Source: Tenrec ecaudatus (Eukaryota > Chordata > Mammalia > Afrosoricida > Tenrecidae). From it: DNA of 64,000 nt. The stretch is from positions 112,356,437 to 112,420,436 of the forward strand of contig NC_134538.1 of NCBI RefSeq assembly GCF_050624435.1, written 5' to 3'. Positions 22,484-33,197 of this stretch are shown here, piece by piece. The notes under the pieces are model-generated. The model worked only from the letters and a program-made list of their open reading frames with translations, was not told the DNA's origin and did not search any database. Position 1 is the stretch's first letter. Every line of letters starts with the position of its first letter. The position numbers were made by a program, and so were the translations under genes.

Positions 22484-23450
22484 AGCCGTGGTGTTTTCAA
22501 TTGCATCAGGTATTTTTTGAGAGCTGAACAATGAGACAGGAAGACCATGGAAGACTGGATGCAGTGGGTCATAATATTGAAAGTCCTGTGGACCGTCAGA
22601 AGAAGACACAGATCCATCATGGATTAAGTACAACCAAATTGCTCTATTGAGTGGAGTATGGTGAGACCTGGTCTCACGCACTTTGGACATGTCATCAGGA
22701 AAGAACTGTTCCCGCAAAAGGACATCATGTTTGGGAAAGTAGAAGGTCAGTGAGAAAGAGGAAGACAATTAAGAGGTAGATCGACACTGTGGCTGCACCA
22801 GCAGGCTCAAATATGACAATGATTATGCGTTAGTCCGGTGGACTAGAGAAACAAATTCATAGCCACTCACAGGTGTTTGAGAAAGAGCTTTCTATACAAG
22901 AACAATTGTATATTAAGAAAACATCCCAGCTAGGTCCAGATCAAGCCCATAAGTCTGATATTAGCCCATACGTCTGATAGCAATATATAAATTCCTCTTC
23001 AGACTCACAAAATACATGTAATGGTGCCGAAAGCAGGAAGATTACAGGCCAGTGGGTGGAAAGTCTCCTGTATCCAGTGGCAATGGAAGCATCTCAATGC
23101 TGGTAGGAGTCTTCACATGGCTCCTTCAGCTTCAGGGCTCTAGCGTAGCTCCATGTAGCTTGTCAGAAGGATGACAAAGCTGAGAGTGTCTTGCAGGGAG
23201 TGTATCTGTGTTCCACCTCCACCACGCTATTTATCTCCTTAGTGCCTCCAAATGAGGTCATCAAGCTGCAACCTGATTGAGGGGCTAAACACCATTCCTC
23301 ACTCTGAAGTCTCAAATTGACTACAGATTATGTATTTACCACAGATGATGAGACTGGCACAGCACTGGGCAATGTTTCCTTTTATTGAACATAGGATCAC
23401 TATGCCTCAGAGGTATTTTGAAGGCCCCAAACAACAACCACAATACACTG
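22484..23450 (+). mobile_element. RTE (BovB-like) LINE 3' end split by a solo LTR
   Basis: The C-terminal ORF region starts near GCCGTGGTGTTTTCAATTGC. It runs through CACTTTGGACATGTCATCAGG and GTGGCTGCACCAGCAGGC to 22,825. It resumes at 23,344 (GATGATGAGACTGGCACAGC) and ends in AACAACAACC, the usual RTE-type short repeat end. Stops and small deletions are present. Confidence 0.87.
22826..23343 (+). mobile_element. Solo LTR of ERVL-MaLR type
   Basis: A 518-bp LTR starts TGCGTTAGTCC and ends TTTACCACA. The flanks GATTA (22,821-22,825) and GATGA (23,344-23,348) match at 4 of 5 bases, as expected for an aged target duplication. Length is the same as the copy at 14,423, while the 3' part matches the copy at 5,560. 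Confidence 0.83.
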
Positions 23451-23829
23451 TTGAATAAGTGAGTCTATTTTCATAAAACTATTTAGCTTTAACTATGCCT
23501 CTATTTCTCTGACTAACCAGAATTCCATGCTTTCCATTTTCAGTGTAAAAATACTGAATGAGAATGCTTCCTGAATGTACCATGATAGCTGATTATTCGC
23601 TGTGCTTCTTGTTAGTCTATTTCACAAGTTGAGATTATCTGGGATTAGGTTAGATTCTTCTCAAACTTCATTATGCCAAAACATTATTTTTTTTTAAACT
23701 GCTACAAATAAATCACCTTAAAGTGACTTCAAGGAACATACATTTATTATCTTAAAACTTCTTTGGGACTGAAGTTTCAACACAGGGTAGCCTGTTTATT
23801 CCTTCAGAATCTCTCAGTGAATTGCACGC
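23451..23829. other. Unassigned AT-rich spacer
   Basis: No feature recognised up to the hAT fragment. Confidence 0.4.
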
Positions 23830-23895
23830 TCGGCCCTCCAACAGGTCTGAGGGACAGTGAACTGGCCCCCTGTTTAAAAAGTTTGAGGACCCCTG
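23830..23895 (-). mobile_element. hAT transposon terminal fragment
   Basis: On the minus strand it reads CAGGGGTCCTCAAACTTTTT, then AAACAGGGGGCCAGTTCACTG, a hAT-type end. The other terminus is not found upstream, so the copy is truncated at about 23,830. The end lies nine bases from the SPIN-like element. Confidence 0.7.
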
Positions 23896-23904
23896 TATCT
23901 AAAC

Positions 23905-24098
23905 CAGTGGTTCTCAACCTTCCTAATGCTGCGACCCTTTCATACAGTTCCTCATGTTGTGGTGACCCCCAACCATAACATGATTTTCAGCTGCTACTTC
24001 ATCACTGTAATGTTGCTACTGTAATGAATTGGGTGACCTCTGTGAAAGGATCATTCGACCCCCCCAAAGGGTCGCGACCCACAAGTTGAGAACTGCTG
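23905..24098. mobile_element. SPIN-like hAT MITE
   Basis: A 194-bp non-autonomous element starts CAGTGGTTCTCAACCTT and ends AAGTTGAGAACTGCTG. Subterminal motifs ATGCTGCGACCCTTTC and GGGTCGCGACCCACAAG are near its ends. These termini are diagnostic of SPIN and related hAT elements. SPIN is known from tenrec, bushbaby, bat, murine rodents, opossum and some other tetrapods, and is interpreted as horizontally transferred. It has no transposase. The 8-bp flanks (ATCTAAAC and ACACATGT) do not match, so the target duplication is decayed or the boundaries have been altered. Confidence 0.87.
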
Positions 24099-24776
24099 AC
24101 ACATGTGATGTGCTTCTTGCCCAAATCCAGGTTCTTGGTATTTCTGAATGTACTGTGTCAGATCCATGCTTGATTTCGACAGGGGCCACCTTTAGTTCTT
24201 ACCATTCTGGCCTCTGGTCCATGGTGGCTTGCCTTGTCAAAGTAGGTAAGTTGGGAAGGCCATGAAGTCAGATAGGAAGAGAGAAGTCAGGATCGTAGAC
24301 GTGATTGCCCGTCTCCCTGCCATCGTTTACTCCTAACAAGCAAGTCACCCACTAGACTACATTCCAGGGGAAAGTGTTGGACAAAGAGGTGTGAACTTTA
24401 AGTGGCTGAGATCACCGGGGGCATCTTAGAAGCAGCCTGCCACCACAATTGCACGTGTTATTTTAATGATATGGCTTAATTAGTACTGAAAACTAATGGT
24501 TTACGAGAGTGAAGAGTTGGCATAAGAGTGGTTATGTGTGTCATGAAGAGAGGATACAAGGTAATATGCTAAATAAACCATGAATTATGTGTGAATTAGA
24601 ACAGTGCAAAAAAGAGGCCATCTATAATTCTGCATGCACACATAATCCCGAGTGTCTAATGTTTTGCCTTACTTCAAAGCAATGCAAATTGAACGTATAA
24701 ATTATAACTGATTTGTGTGGGTACAGTTTATGCAACACAGATGAGATAGAAATTTCATCAGCCATCCTCCAAAAAT
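24099..24776. other. Unassigned spacer
   Basis: No gene or repeat recognised. Confidence 0.4.
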
Positions 24777-24972
24777 GAGCCCTCGTGGTGTAGCGGCTGA
24801 TCAGTTGCATTGCGAACCACAGAGTCATTTGAAGCCACCAACCAATCAGTGAGAAAATGAGAGTTTAGACCCGTAAACAGTCACCGCCTCGCAGGCCCCC
24901 AGGGGCAGTTCTAGGCTGCGCTACAGGGTTGCTGTAGCAGAATTGACTCAGGGCAGCGGGTTTGATTTTATC
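24777..24972 (+). mobile_element. AfroSINE
   Basis: It starts GAGCCCTCGTGGTGTAGCGG. The body has CCCAGGGGCAGTTCTAGGC and the end is GGCAGCGGGTTTGATTTT. Almost full length. Confidence 0.88.
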
Positions 24973-25594
24973 CTCAAAAGCTCCTGCCATTGGATACAAA
25001 ATATGGGTAACCCAAACGTTTTGATTAATTTAGTTTGGTGTGAATTTTGAGGGGAAAAAAGTCCTGGGATTTACATATTGAATATCAAGTGCAAGAAATT
25101 GAATGCTAATAGGTATACTTCTCAGAAATTTATAGAAGAGTGAATCATTTATCAACAGAGAGTCATTTATCAAGATCAGGTTTGAGAGAAACGCTACAAA
25201 ATTGAAGAACACAGTCCACGTGCCACCCTGCCACAGTCACTGCGGATCTAATGGCCGAGAAATCAGAGCGTACAGCACGTTCATTCAGGAGCCAATCACT
25301 GCCGCACTGTGTCACAATGTCGCTTATATACAAACTTGCTGTTTTTAAAATTAGCAATTTCTAGAGCTTGGCAAACAAATCTTTTCATCTAGTTTAATGC
25401 ACGCACAGACCAGCATGCATGGATCCTGAATTATTTAGATAAACATAAAGGAGGAAAGAAAAAACTGAATTGAAAAGTAAAATTCCACTTTCACACCTCA
25501 ATGTAAGAAACTGAACAGAAGGCACCGTGGGCTCGGTTCAGTTTCTCTTAAGGGGAAACTCTGGGCGATTTCGCTGTCAGATTCCCTAGAGTGG
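24973..25594. other. Unassigned AT-rich spacer
   Basis: No gene recognised; the short frames have no domains. Confidence 0.4.
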
Positions 25595-25865
25595 ACTGTG
25601 CCCCAAGCAACGCTGTGAATGACAGGATGGAAATGGTCTTGTGCCATCTTCAAAATTCTCCTTATATTTCAGCCGATTGTTGTACCCAATGTGTTCATTC
25701 ATCTTATCTAGGGCCTTCCTCTTTTTCCCTGGCCCTCCACCTTCCAAGCATGATGTCCTTCTCCAGAACTGGTCTCCCTCGATACCATGTCCAGAGGCTC
25801 TGGGATGAATTAAGTCCTATCATCCTTGGCTCTGCGAAGCATCCTGCCTGTGCTTCTCTGTAGAG
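25595..25865 (-). mobile_element. RTE 3' region, antisense, diverged
   Basis: AGGGCCTTCCTCTTTTTCCC, AGCATGATGTCCTTCTCCAG and CTCGATACCATGTCCAGAGG parallel the antisense RTE C-terminal end seen better at 51,180-51,300. The level of decay is higher than in the other copies. Confidence 0.75.
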
Positions 25866-26883
25866 TTATAGAACACTTAACAAAGATAGGAAAAACATGT
25901 CCCTGCTTTGAAGATACAGGTTAAGAATTCAGGTCATGTAGGATCCTGATGATTCTTAGTCAGAGACTTTTCCAGTGTGGCATTGATATGGATGGGCAAG
26001 TGATGGGAGGGCAGGTCTGACCTCTGGCTGCACAGGGTGAAGGAGAATCCGTCTCCACACCGGCCCAAGGCCGATGGCCGCACGGCAAAGGTCAGAGAGG
26101 CCTCCATCCTCCGTCTTCCTTTAGCCTGGTCTCCTAGCAGCCGTCCCTCCTTTGCCACTCTGCATCTCGGTTGGGTTTGAAAATCGGTTGCAATGACGAC
26201 ACAGATCTCACAGACCATACTCACGATTATGGGTTTTTTAGGAAGGTTATCAGATTGTCACAGTCAGAATTCCAAACAAACAACAAACAAACAAACAAAA
26301 ATAACGTGAAGGATATTGCCCTTTGTCTGCAGCAGTCCCTTTTCTCAGCCATGCTAGCAGACACGTCTTTCTCAGGACTTTAGTTTTCTACTCACGCAGT
26401 CCCCTGGGCATCTTCCCTACTCCAGAAAGTATTTAAAAAAACTTCCTTTGGGTGGATCAATGTCCACAGGGCACCCCTCTCTGGAAGTCAGCCTCCTTTC
26501 CTGGACTGGGAGTGCCATCCCTCTGCCTCACAGGCCCCGTGCCCTGCTGTGGTTTGTGCTCCGTCCCATGGTTCCTGCGCCACTTCCACCACCTCAGGCA
26601 GGGCCCTGCACCCCCTCTGCTAGTGGTTGTCTTGTCTTGATGCTCTTGGGACTCTTCGGTTCTTGCTGCTGCCATGGTTCACGTGTACCCAGTGGAATGG
26701 TAAAACTGACCAATCACCGAGTTAGTCCTCCAGACCACATTTGCAGGATCCCACCCACTCCTTCGATGGGTGTTATAAACGCTATGGGTAGGAGAGTCAT
26801 CTAAAATAATTTCACTTCACTACAATGGAATAAAACTCTGACTTCGGTTTTTTGCTGAATATATGCCATACATTTAGCAGAGA
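25866..26883. other. GC-richer unassigned DNA
   Basis: 25,930-26,230 and 26,440-26,760 are more GC-rich than most of the window and contain open frames of up to 118 codons. No domain, splice context or known repeat is apparent, and proline-rich frames are expected by chance at this composition. Confidence 0.35.
26277..26303. repeat. (CAAA)n simple repeat
   Basis: An imperfect run of AAAC units. Confidence 0.85.
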
Positions 26884-27695
26884 CTGACGTTATTGTTGTC
26901 AGGTCTCTGAAGCTGGTTCTGACTCATAGCAACCCTATGTGTATAACAGAACAACACACTGCCCAGTCCTGCTCTATCCTTACGCTTGTTCTTGTGGGTG
27001 AGCTCCTTGTTGCTCTTCTGGTGTCAATCCATCTGTCAGGGTCCTCCTTTTGGCTGACACCCCTCCAAGCATGTTGTTCTTCGCCAGGGACTAGTCTCTC
27101 CTGACTCTCTGTCCAATGTGCACGACGTGAAGTGTCGCCATCCTTGCTTGTAAGGAGCATTCTGACTGTACTCCTCCCGAGAGAGATCTGTTGTTCTTTT
27201 GGCAGTCCGTGGTATTTTCAGTCTTCTTCCCCAGCACCACAGTTCAAAGGCATCGATTCTTCTTCAGTCTTCCTTATTCAATGTCCTACTTTCACATATG
27301 TATGTAGTGATTGAAAACATCAAGACTTTAGTCAAGGGCACCTAACATACTTTCCCCCAACACTCTAAAGATGTGCAGCATATTTACCCAACGCAACGCC
27401 TTTTTAAAAAAAATCTCTTGACTGCTGCTTCCATGAGCATTGATTGTGAATCCAAGGAAGATGAAATCCTTGACAAAGTCACCCTTTTCCTGGTTTATAA
27501 TAATGATACCTACTGATCCAGTTTAAGGATTTGGGTTGTCTATACATTAAGTTGTAATCATCTTGAAGGCTGCGATCCTTGATCTTCATCAGCAATTACT
27601 TCAAATCTTCTTAACTTTCAGCAAGCCATAGTGTATCCTCTCCATATTGTGGCTGTCAATCAGCCTTTCTCCAGTCTCCAGACTGGGTTCTTCTT
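26884..27695 (-). mobile_element. RTE (BovB-like) LINE, antisense 3' third
   Basis: It starts at the 3' end (TTGTTGTCAGGTCTCTGAAGC, CTCATAGCAACCCTATGTG) and runs back into the thumb and C-terminal ORF: TCCATCTGTCAGGGTCCTCC, GGCAGTCCGTGGTATTTTC, CTTGACTGCTGCTTCCATG, GATCCTTGATCTTCATCAGC. The copy stops before the YADD region. Frames are broken. Confidence 0.88.
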
Positions 27696-27704
27696 TAAAA
27701 AAAT

Positions 27705-27890
27705 GAAAGACATTGCAAACGAGTCACTTCCAGCTATGACAAGTCCATGTGACACAGAGTAGAAGTATTCCAGGGTGTCTGGTCAGTTGTAATTTTAACC
27801 AAAGCAAATCGCCTGGCCTTTCTTTCTTGTTGTCACTGGGTAGCAATCAATTACACACTGCAGGTGCCACCCAGCCATGCCTTCAGCGCC
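27705..27890 (-). mobile_element. tRNA-derived SINE, AfroSINE variant, antisense
   Basis: TTGCAAACGAGTCACTTCC, GTCCATGTGACACAGAGTAG and AAATCGCCTGGCCTTTC are the reverse complement of a SINE variant with the AAGAAAGGCC(T)GG body. The tail is shared with ordinary AfroSINE. Confidence 0.68.
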
Positions 27891-27904
27891 ACAATGAACC
27901 CTAA

Positions 27905-28003
27905 TGAAACGCACTGGGAGAGTCTGATAATGTCACTCTGTACGGGAGTAGAAACCTCTATCTTTCTCCAGAGGGGCTGCTGGTGGTTTCCAACAATAAA
28001 CCC
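27905..28003 (-). mobile_element. AfroSINE fragment, antisense
   Basis: CTGTACGGGAGTAGAAACC and CTCCAGAGGGGCTGCTGG are the antisense centre of AfroSINE. Both ends are missing. Confidence 0.72.
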
Positions 28004-28944
28004 ATAAATTACAAAATATAATTAAGGCTGTAGCGAGTCAGGCTGAGAATGATACATACATAGACCATTCTGAAGCAGAGTAAATGGAAGAAAAATCACG
28101 TGCTAAAAATACCTTAGAGTGTTTCAGTTAAAAGGACCAAGGCATTGTATGTTCTGTCCCTTCTTACTCCCCAAAGAAATTATCCTTGTATGTGTAAAGT
28201 ATGAAAGTTTCAGGATACTCATAGAACAAATGTAGGATTGAAGACAATGAAGTGGAGTTGGTAAGCCTTCTAACCGCCAGCACTCAGAGATTCACACTGG
28301 TCTTTCAAGATGAGCCAGTGTCTGCCACAGGAGTGGAGATGGTTGCACAGGTGAACATCCTCACCCACGAGCACCTGAAAACGCCAATGCTGCCAGACGC
28401 ATGCTGTGGTGTTGCTGCTGGTTATGAGAAGATGTTTTCGCCTTAAAACCAGCACGTCTACATTCTAATGCTATTTTCCTCTCCACCCTGATCATCTTTG
28501 GCTAAAGACATTAAGTATTTATGAGATATACATATAACTGAGGATTATTAGTGATTGACCACAAACATAACCCATAAAATATTCATTATATATCTTTGAA
28601 TTATTGATTGAGATTACAAATGTTCAGACACAATATGCAAATTAAGGTTGAACATTTTTTCCTTTGTCAAGGATTAAACAGAAATGTTTTATCCACATTC
28701 ATTATGGAAAGCTGACAATGACAGTAAACTGTGTGTTTTAAATTTATTTTGTTAATGTCCTGGCATAGATCGAGACTACTGGATAAAATTGATGGGTCGG
28801 TGAAATGACATTAATAACAAAAGTCGTCGAAATGGTAACCTAGAGCTGAAGTGGCATGTGTTATGAGCCAGACCCTATCCCAACACTTTCTATAGGTCAT
28901 ATACTCCATCGATATGGAGCTAGACTCATATAGCTCATATGCTC
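28004..28944. other. Unassigned spacer
   Basis: It includes a 64-codon open frame (28,252-28,446) without recognisable homology. No repeat is recognised. Confidence 0.4.
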
Positions 28945-29085
28945 GCTAGGACAACTGTTATTATCACTACTTCACGTCTGAAAAATTTAAATACAGGGAA
29001 TCAAGTCACTGGTCCAAGATAACAAGGTTTGAAGTAGCAGATCTTGGATTTGAACCCAGAAAGTCTGACATCAGAATCCATGCTG
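28945..29085 (-). mobile_element. MIR, antisense
   Basis: AACTGTTATTATCACTACTTC, ATCAAGTCACTGGTCCAAG and TGGATTTGAACCCAGAAAG fit the antisense MIR pattern. Ancient mammalian SINE. Confidence 0.78.
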
Positions 29086-29126
29086 TGAAGTACTAAATCA
29101 AATTGCCTACTCTAGGCATTACTCAA

Positions 29127-29340
29127 CCCAAAACCGAACCAAGTGCCATCGAGTTGATGCCTACTCAAAGCAACCCTGTAGGATGGGTTGGAACTGCCTC
29201 TCTGGATTTCTGAGACCACAATGCTTTACAGGAGCAGAAAGCATTGTCTTTCTCCCATGGAGTGGCTGGTGGTTTCAAACTACTGACCTTGAGATTTAGC
29301 TGCCCAGTGTGTAAATCACTAATGCCACTAGGGCTTGACT
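29127..29340 (-). mobile_element. AfroSINE, antisense
   Basis: It begins with the tail (GTGCCATCGAGTTGATGCC, CAACCCTGTAGGATGGG), then CTTTCTCCCATGGAGTGGC and GCCACTAGGGCTTGACTC at the SINE start. First member of a dense cluster. Confidence 0.88.
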
Positions 29341-29392
29341 CTGAGTAAACTCCATGGTAGTGAGTTTGAGTTTGTTTCTGGACATATCTTGC

Positions 29393-29603
29393 AGGAGCCC
29401 TGGTGGTGTTGTGGTTCCACGTTGGGCTGAAAGCGTCAAGGTCAGTAGTTCGAAATCATCAGCAACTCTGCTGGAGCAAGGTGGAGCTTTCCACTCCAGT
29501 AAAGAGTTAGAGCCTCTGAAACTGACACGGGCCATTCTACCCTGTCCTGCAGGCTTACTTTGAGTTGGAACCAACACGATGGCAGTGAGTTTGGTTTGGG
29601 TTT
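29393..29603 (+). mobile_element. AfroSINE, nearly full length
   Basis: It starts AGGAGCCCTGGTGGTGTTG, has the B-box-like GGTCAGTAGTTCGAAATC, and ends GGCAGTGAGTTTGGTTTG. It is in inverted orientation to the copy 53 bases upstream. Confidence 0.9.
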
Positions 29604-29622
29604 GTGTGTGTAACGTCTACTA

Positions 29623-29705
29623 GTAAGCAATTTGACATAGTAGTTAAGAGCATGGATGTTGAAGTCCAACTTTCTGGGTTCAAATCTTGGTTCTGCTACT
29701 TTACT
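29623..29705 (+). mobile_element. MIR fragment
   Basis: ACATAGTAGTTAAGAGCATGG and GGGTTCAAATCTTGGTTCTG match the MIR core region. Confidence 0.8.
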
Positions 29706-29734
29706 ACATATACTCAAAAAATAAATAAAACAAA

Positions 29735-29781
29735 ACAAGAAACTCAAACTCACTGCCATTGAATCGATTCCGACTCAAGCC
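29735..29781 (-). mobile_element. AfroSINE tail, antisense
   Basis: AACTCAAACTCACTGCCATTG then CGATTCCGACTC: only the terminal ~45 bases, joined directly to the next SINE. Confidence 0.78.
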
Positions 29782-29965
29782 ATGGTGGCACAGTGGGTTA
29801 TGTATTGGGTTGCTAACCACAAGGTTAATAGTTTGAAACCACTCGGTGCTTCACAGGAGAAATATGAGGCCTTCTACTCTTATAACAAGTTATTGTCTCG
29901 GAATCCCCGTCAGCAGTGCTACCTTTTCCCCTCAAATCGTTATGAGTTACTAGATGTACAAGAAC
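29780..29965 (+). mobile_element. AfroSINE
   Basis: CATGGTGGCACAGTGGGTTATG, GCTAACCACAAGGTTAATAG, then a body to about 29,960. The tail is diverged (CAAATCGTTATGAGTTACTAG). Confidence 0.85.
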
Positions 29966-30904
29966 AGAAGCCTACACAAGGCTGTTCTGTTTGAGGACTG
30001 ATCCAAAGGCATTTTGTAACGAAAAACAGAACTGTCTAATTGTAAATCGGTCCCCCTGGGGAAGGCAGTCTTTCCTTCTGAAGGAAAGGAGAAACAAGGC
30101 TCTCTATATTACAGCTTCATGTAAAAAGGTTCTGAGCAAGTGGTGGCTGATTACAATGACAACTGAGGATACATACAATTACCCCTTCACGCTGGGAGAG
30201 ACTCTGATTTCAATTTCACTCAATGATTGGAACACCCGTTACAGGTTTAAAATACTGTAGCTAATTTTCATTGCCTAACCACTTGGCATTTCAGACAAGT
30301 GACAGGACGCGGGAGGGGGTGGGGATCGTGGGGTACATGCACATTGGACAGCTCCTTAAAAAATTTGCAGTTTGGGGAACGCCGAGGAGCAATTTTACCT
30401 TGACCTATAGGGTATTTGGGGGTACAAATGGGCTCATTTGCATCGGGTTTTGGTTTTCAAAGGTGAATAAGGTTTTGTGACCCAGAGGGAAGGAGATGGC
30501 CTTGTGCCAAGAGCAAATCAGGAAGAATCTGTTGTTGAATTCCTTCTGATGGGACAGCAAGCGAAAGTTTGAAAATACGCGACCAAGTAACTTCCAAATT
30601 TATAACAGAAGAGAAGGTGATTTTAGGAATATTCAGATGTGGGTAAAGTTTACGTGGCAATAAGCATGCTCCACAATGTTTGCCCTAAGGGATGTGAGAC
30701 ACGGTTGGAAATAATGTCCATGAGAATGCAGATGGAAGATGCATGCAAAGACATTGATTGAGCTTCTTGATTTCAAGATTTCCCTCCAGAGCCCTGGTCA
30801 GTATGTCCATCTGCCTGTGAGCCTGAGTGAAGCACTGGGCTTCTAAGCACAGATCTGTAGGCCAGACCTGCAGGAAATGGGAAAAAATGAAGCTGTCGGC
30901 TCCT
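29966..30904. other. Unassigned spacer
   Basis: The open frames at 29,991-30,260 and 30,271-30,480 carry no recognised domain. No repeat is identified. Confidence 0.4.
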
Positions 30905-30985
30905 AAAAAGGTTTTTCAGAACCTCTCAGGTGCCGTTCTTCTCCATAGTGCAGGGTCGTTAAGAGTCAGGACAAACTGGGTATTT
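30905..30985 (+). mobile_element. AfroSINE 3' fragment
   Basis: AGAACCTCTCAGGTGCCG and AGTGCAGGGTCGTTAAGAG parallel the SINE tail. Confidence 0.6.
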
Positions 30986-30989
30986 GTAT

Positions 30990-31205
30990 TGTGATTAGGA
31001 CCTCTCAAGCCGGCTCGGACCCTGTGCACAGCAGAACAAGGCACCGCCGTCCCTGTGCCACCTTCACCCTTGGGTGCTGTGCCAGCCTCGCTCTTTGAGC
31101 GGCTCGCTCTTTTACTTGATAAATCACAATGTCTCTTTCAAGGAACGAGGCTCTCTCGGTAAGATGTCTAAAGTAAATGAGACTGAGTTCTTCCAGTGAT
31201 AAGAA
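30990..31205 (-). mobile_element. RTE 3' end fragment, antisense, diverged
   Basis: CTCGGACCCTGTGCACAGCAG, then GTGCCACCTTCACCC and a TTTGAGCGGC region parallel the RTE 3' end at 13,597-13,720. Confidence 0.6.
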
Positions 31206-31950
31206 GCTTTGCTTTCACAGATGCTTACATGCAAAATTGTGTTTTTGAGAGAGTAACATGGAGCTTTCTTTTGCAATTCAGAAAATAGGCAAAATGAACA
31301 AAATTATTAAGAGCATTAATAGTATTTTTAATTTATCTTATTTACCTGAAACATATCTGTGCAACATTTAAAATAAACCTGGTACACTTCTCACTAGCAT
31401 TTTCAATTAGCCTATAATATAATTACAGAATTATATGTTTGTTAGTAGCTCTTCCTTATTAACATTGGTGGGTCATCCAATAAGCAAGATAAATAAGACC
31501 TTCTTCTGTTTATTTACTAGTCTGTCATGAACAATTTCAATTTTTAAAAATCACATCAAAGTCTCTGCTTCTAAGGTCTGCCTGGCATCTGTCTTGCTAG
31601 CAACCCCCATGCACCTCCCACCTCCACAGTACCTGTAAAATTAAAGCTTTTGTTTCAAGTTTATAACACCGATAGAGAGGGAGCATACTCAGTAAGCAAA
31701 TTAGCACGAATACACCCGTGCTTATCCAGTTTACTGAGAACCTCACTTTTGCTTACTGATAGAAACAACCCAGAATGTAAACGATTTTCTTTTCATGTGT
31801 AGAAAAACTCTATCAATACACACAAATACACAGAGCGCACACACACATATTTACTGCTTGTAACACAGACTATTGACCTCATGGTCTTAGCTGCTTAAAT
31901 CTATGTCAATCAAAAGTAAATAATTTAGGATTCAGTTTTATGTTCTAACA
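31206..31950. other. Unassigned AT-rich spacer
   Basis: A short ACACAC stretch lies near 31,838-31,848. No gene recognised. Confidence 0.4.
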
Positions 31951-32130
31951 AGGAGCCTGGGTAGTATAGTGGATACGCATTGGCTGTGATCCCTATGGTC
32001 GGCAGTTTGAAACCACCGGCAGCTCTGCAGGAGAAAGACCAAGTATCTACTCCCATAAACAGTCTTGCAAACTCACAGGGGGTCACTATGAGTCAGCATT
32101 GACTAGATGGCAGGGATTTTGGTTTTAGAG
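31951..32130 (+). mobile_element. AfroSINE
   Basis: It starts AGGAGCCTGGGTAGTATAG, has GGTCGGCAGTTTGAAACC, and ends GGTCACTATGAGTCAGCATT and ATGGCAGGGATTTTGG. Confidence 0.9.
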
Positions 32131-33197
32131 TTTTGTATCCTAGAATTCTTTTTAAATTTTATATTTGTATCTTACAAAAATGATATCTACTTCAAATTTG
32201 CAAATAGCAGACAGAAGTAATATCAAATAATTAAATATCTTTTTATGGTATTAAATTTGATTAAATCAACCAGCTATTTAAAATGGAGTTGATTTAAATA
32301 GAATCCTTTCTTAAATCAAGATAATAAAATCACGCCAAGTTGATTCTAAATTCCTTCTGAGAAATACTGGTAAATCCCTCCATAATTAACTTATCTACAG
32401 AAAGTTCAGAAGTCAATTTGCTTTCTGGTTATTCTGTGACTGCCAAGAAAAATAGTTCCAAATCTGATTAGGCAAATACTGTTTGCTGAAGTTTGTACCG
32501 AGCCTCTCCATAGCGTGATCTGCAGATATTTAGTTGTTGTATTTGGGTACCACTGATTTGGTTTGAAAACACCATCCTCAGAATGGTGATGGGTCTGCCT
32601 TCTTGTACTTCGCCCTCTGCCCGTCACGACGTCCTGCCCTGGAGAATGCTTCAACTGATTATAGATCTAAAGTACACGGGGGAATATCTCACCATCTTCC
32701 CTTCTGTTTCCAACCCGGATTTGGCTTGGGAAGGCTGAGTAAGAACAGAGACTGGATGAAAATGAAAGAGGAAAGCTTTATTTTGGTTGACCTATGAAGG
32801 AGAACCTGGGATTAGAGTTGTGAAGGCAAGCTCTTGAGCAAAGTGGGTTTACAGTTTGATATGGGCATACCATGAAGTAAATTGAGAGGATTAGAATCTA
32901 ATATATATTTCACAGAAACCATCATGAATAAGTGTTAGGGTCATGTTAGGAATCTTGGCAGGATATGGCTTAACTGACCTGTTGCTTATAAATGTGTTCT
33001 GTTTTAATTTGATAACAACATTTCATGATTTTTTTGTTTTGTTCCTTGACTGTAGACTTTTGTTCTGAGGTCACCTGAAGGTTATGATTGGTCTTTCTGC
33101 TCAGGTGTCATGCTTCAGATCTGGTCATAACCAATACTTGGTTTCCATGGCTAGATACTTTGCTGGGAGGAAAAAAAGCTCAAAAGAAGTTATCAGG
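32131..33197. other. Unassigned AT-rich spacer
   Basis: No gene recognised. 32,560-32,800 has two short overlapping frames on opposite strands, without domains. Confidence 0.4.

Noticed and set aside
26448-26804. GC-rich island with a 118-codon frame, possible promoter or exon
   Set aside because: CpG content is not high and no domain, splice site context or TATA arrangement stands out.
28252-28446. 64-codon frame with a balanced amino-acid mix
   Set aside because: No homology recognised, no neighbouring exon, and an overlapping minus-strand frame of the same length.
29393-29603. tRNA gene (B-box-like sequence)
   Set aside because: It is the tRNA-derived head of AfroSINE. The cloverleaf is not intact and the SINE body follows.
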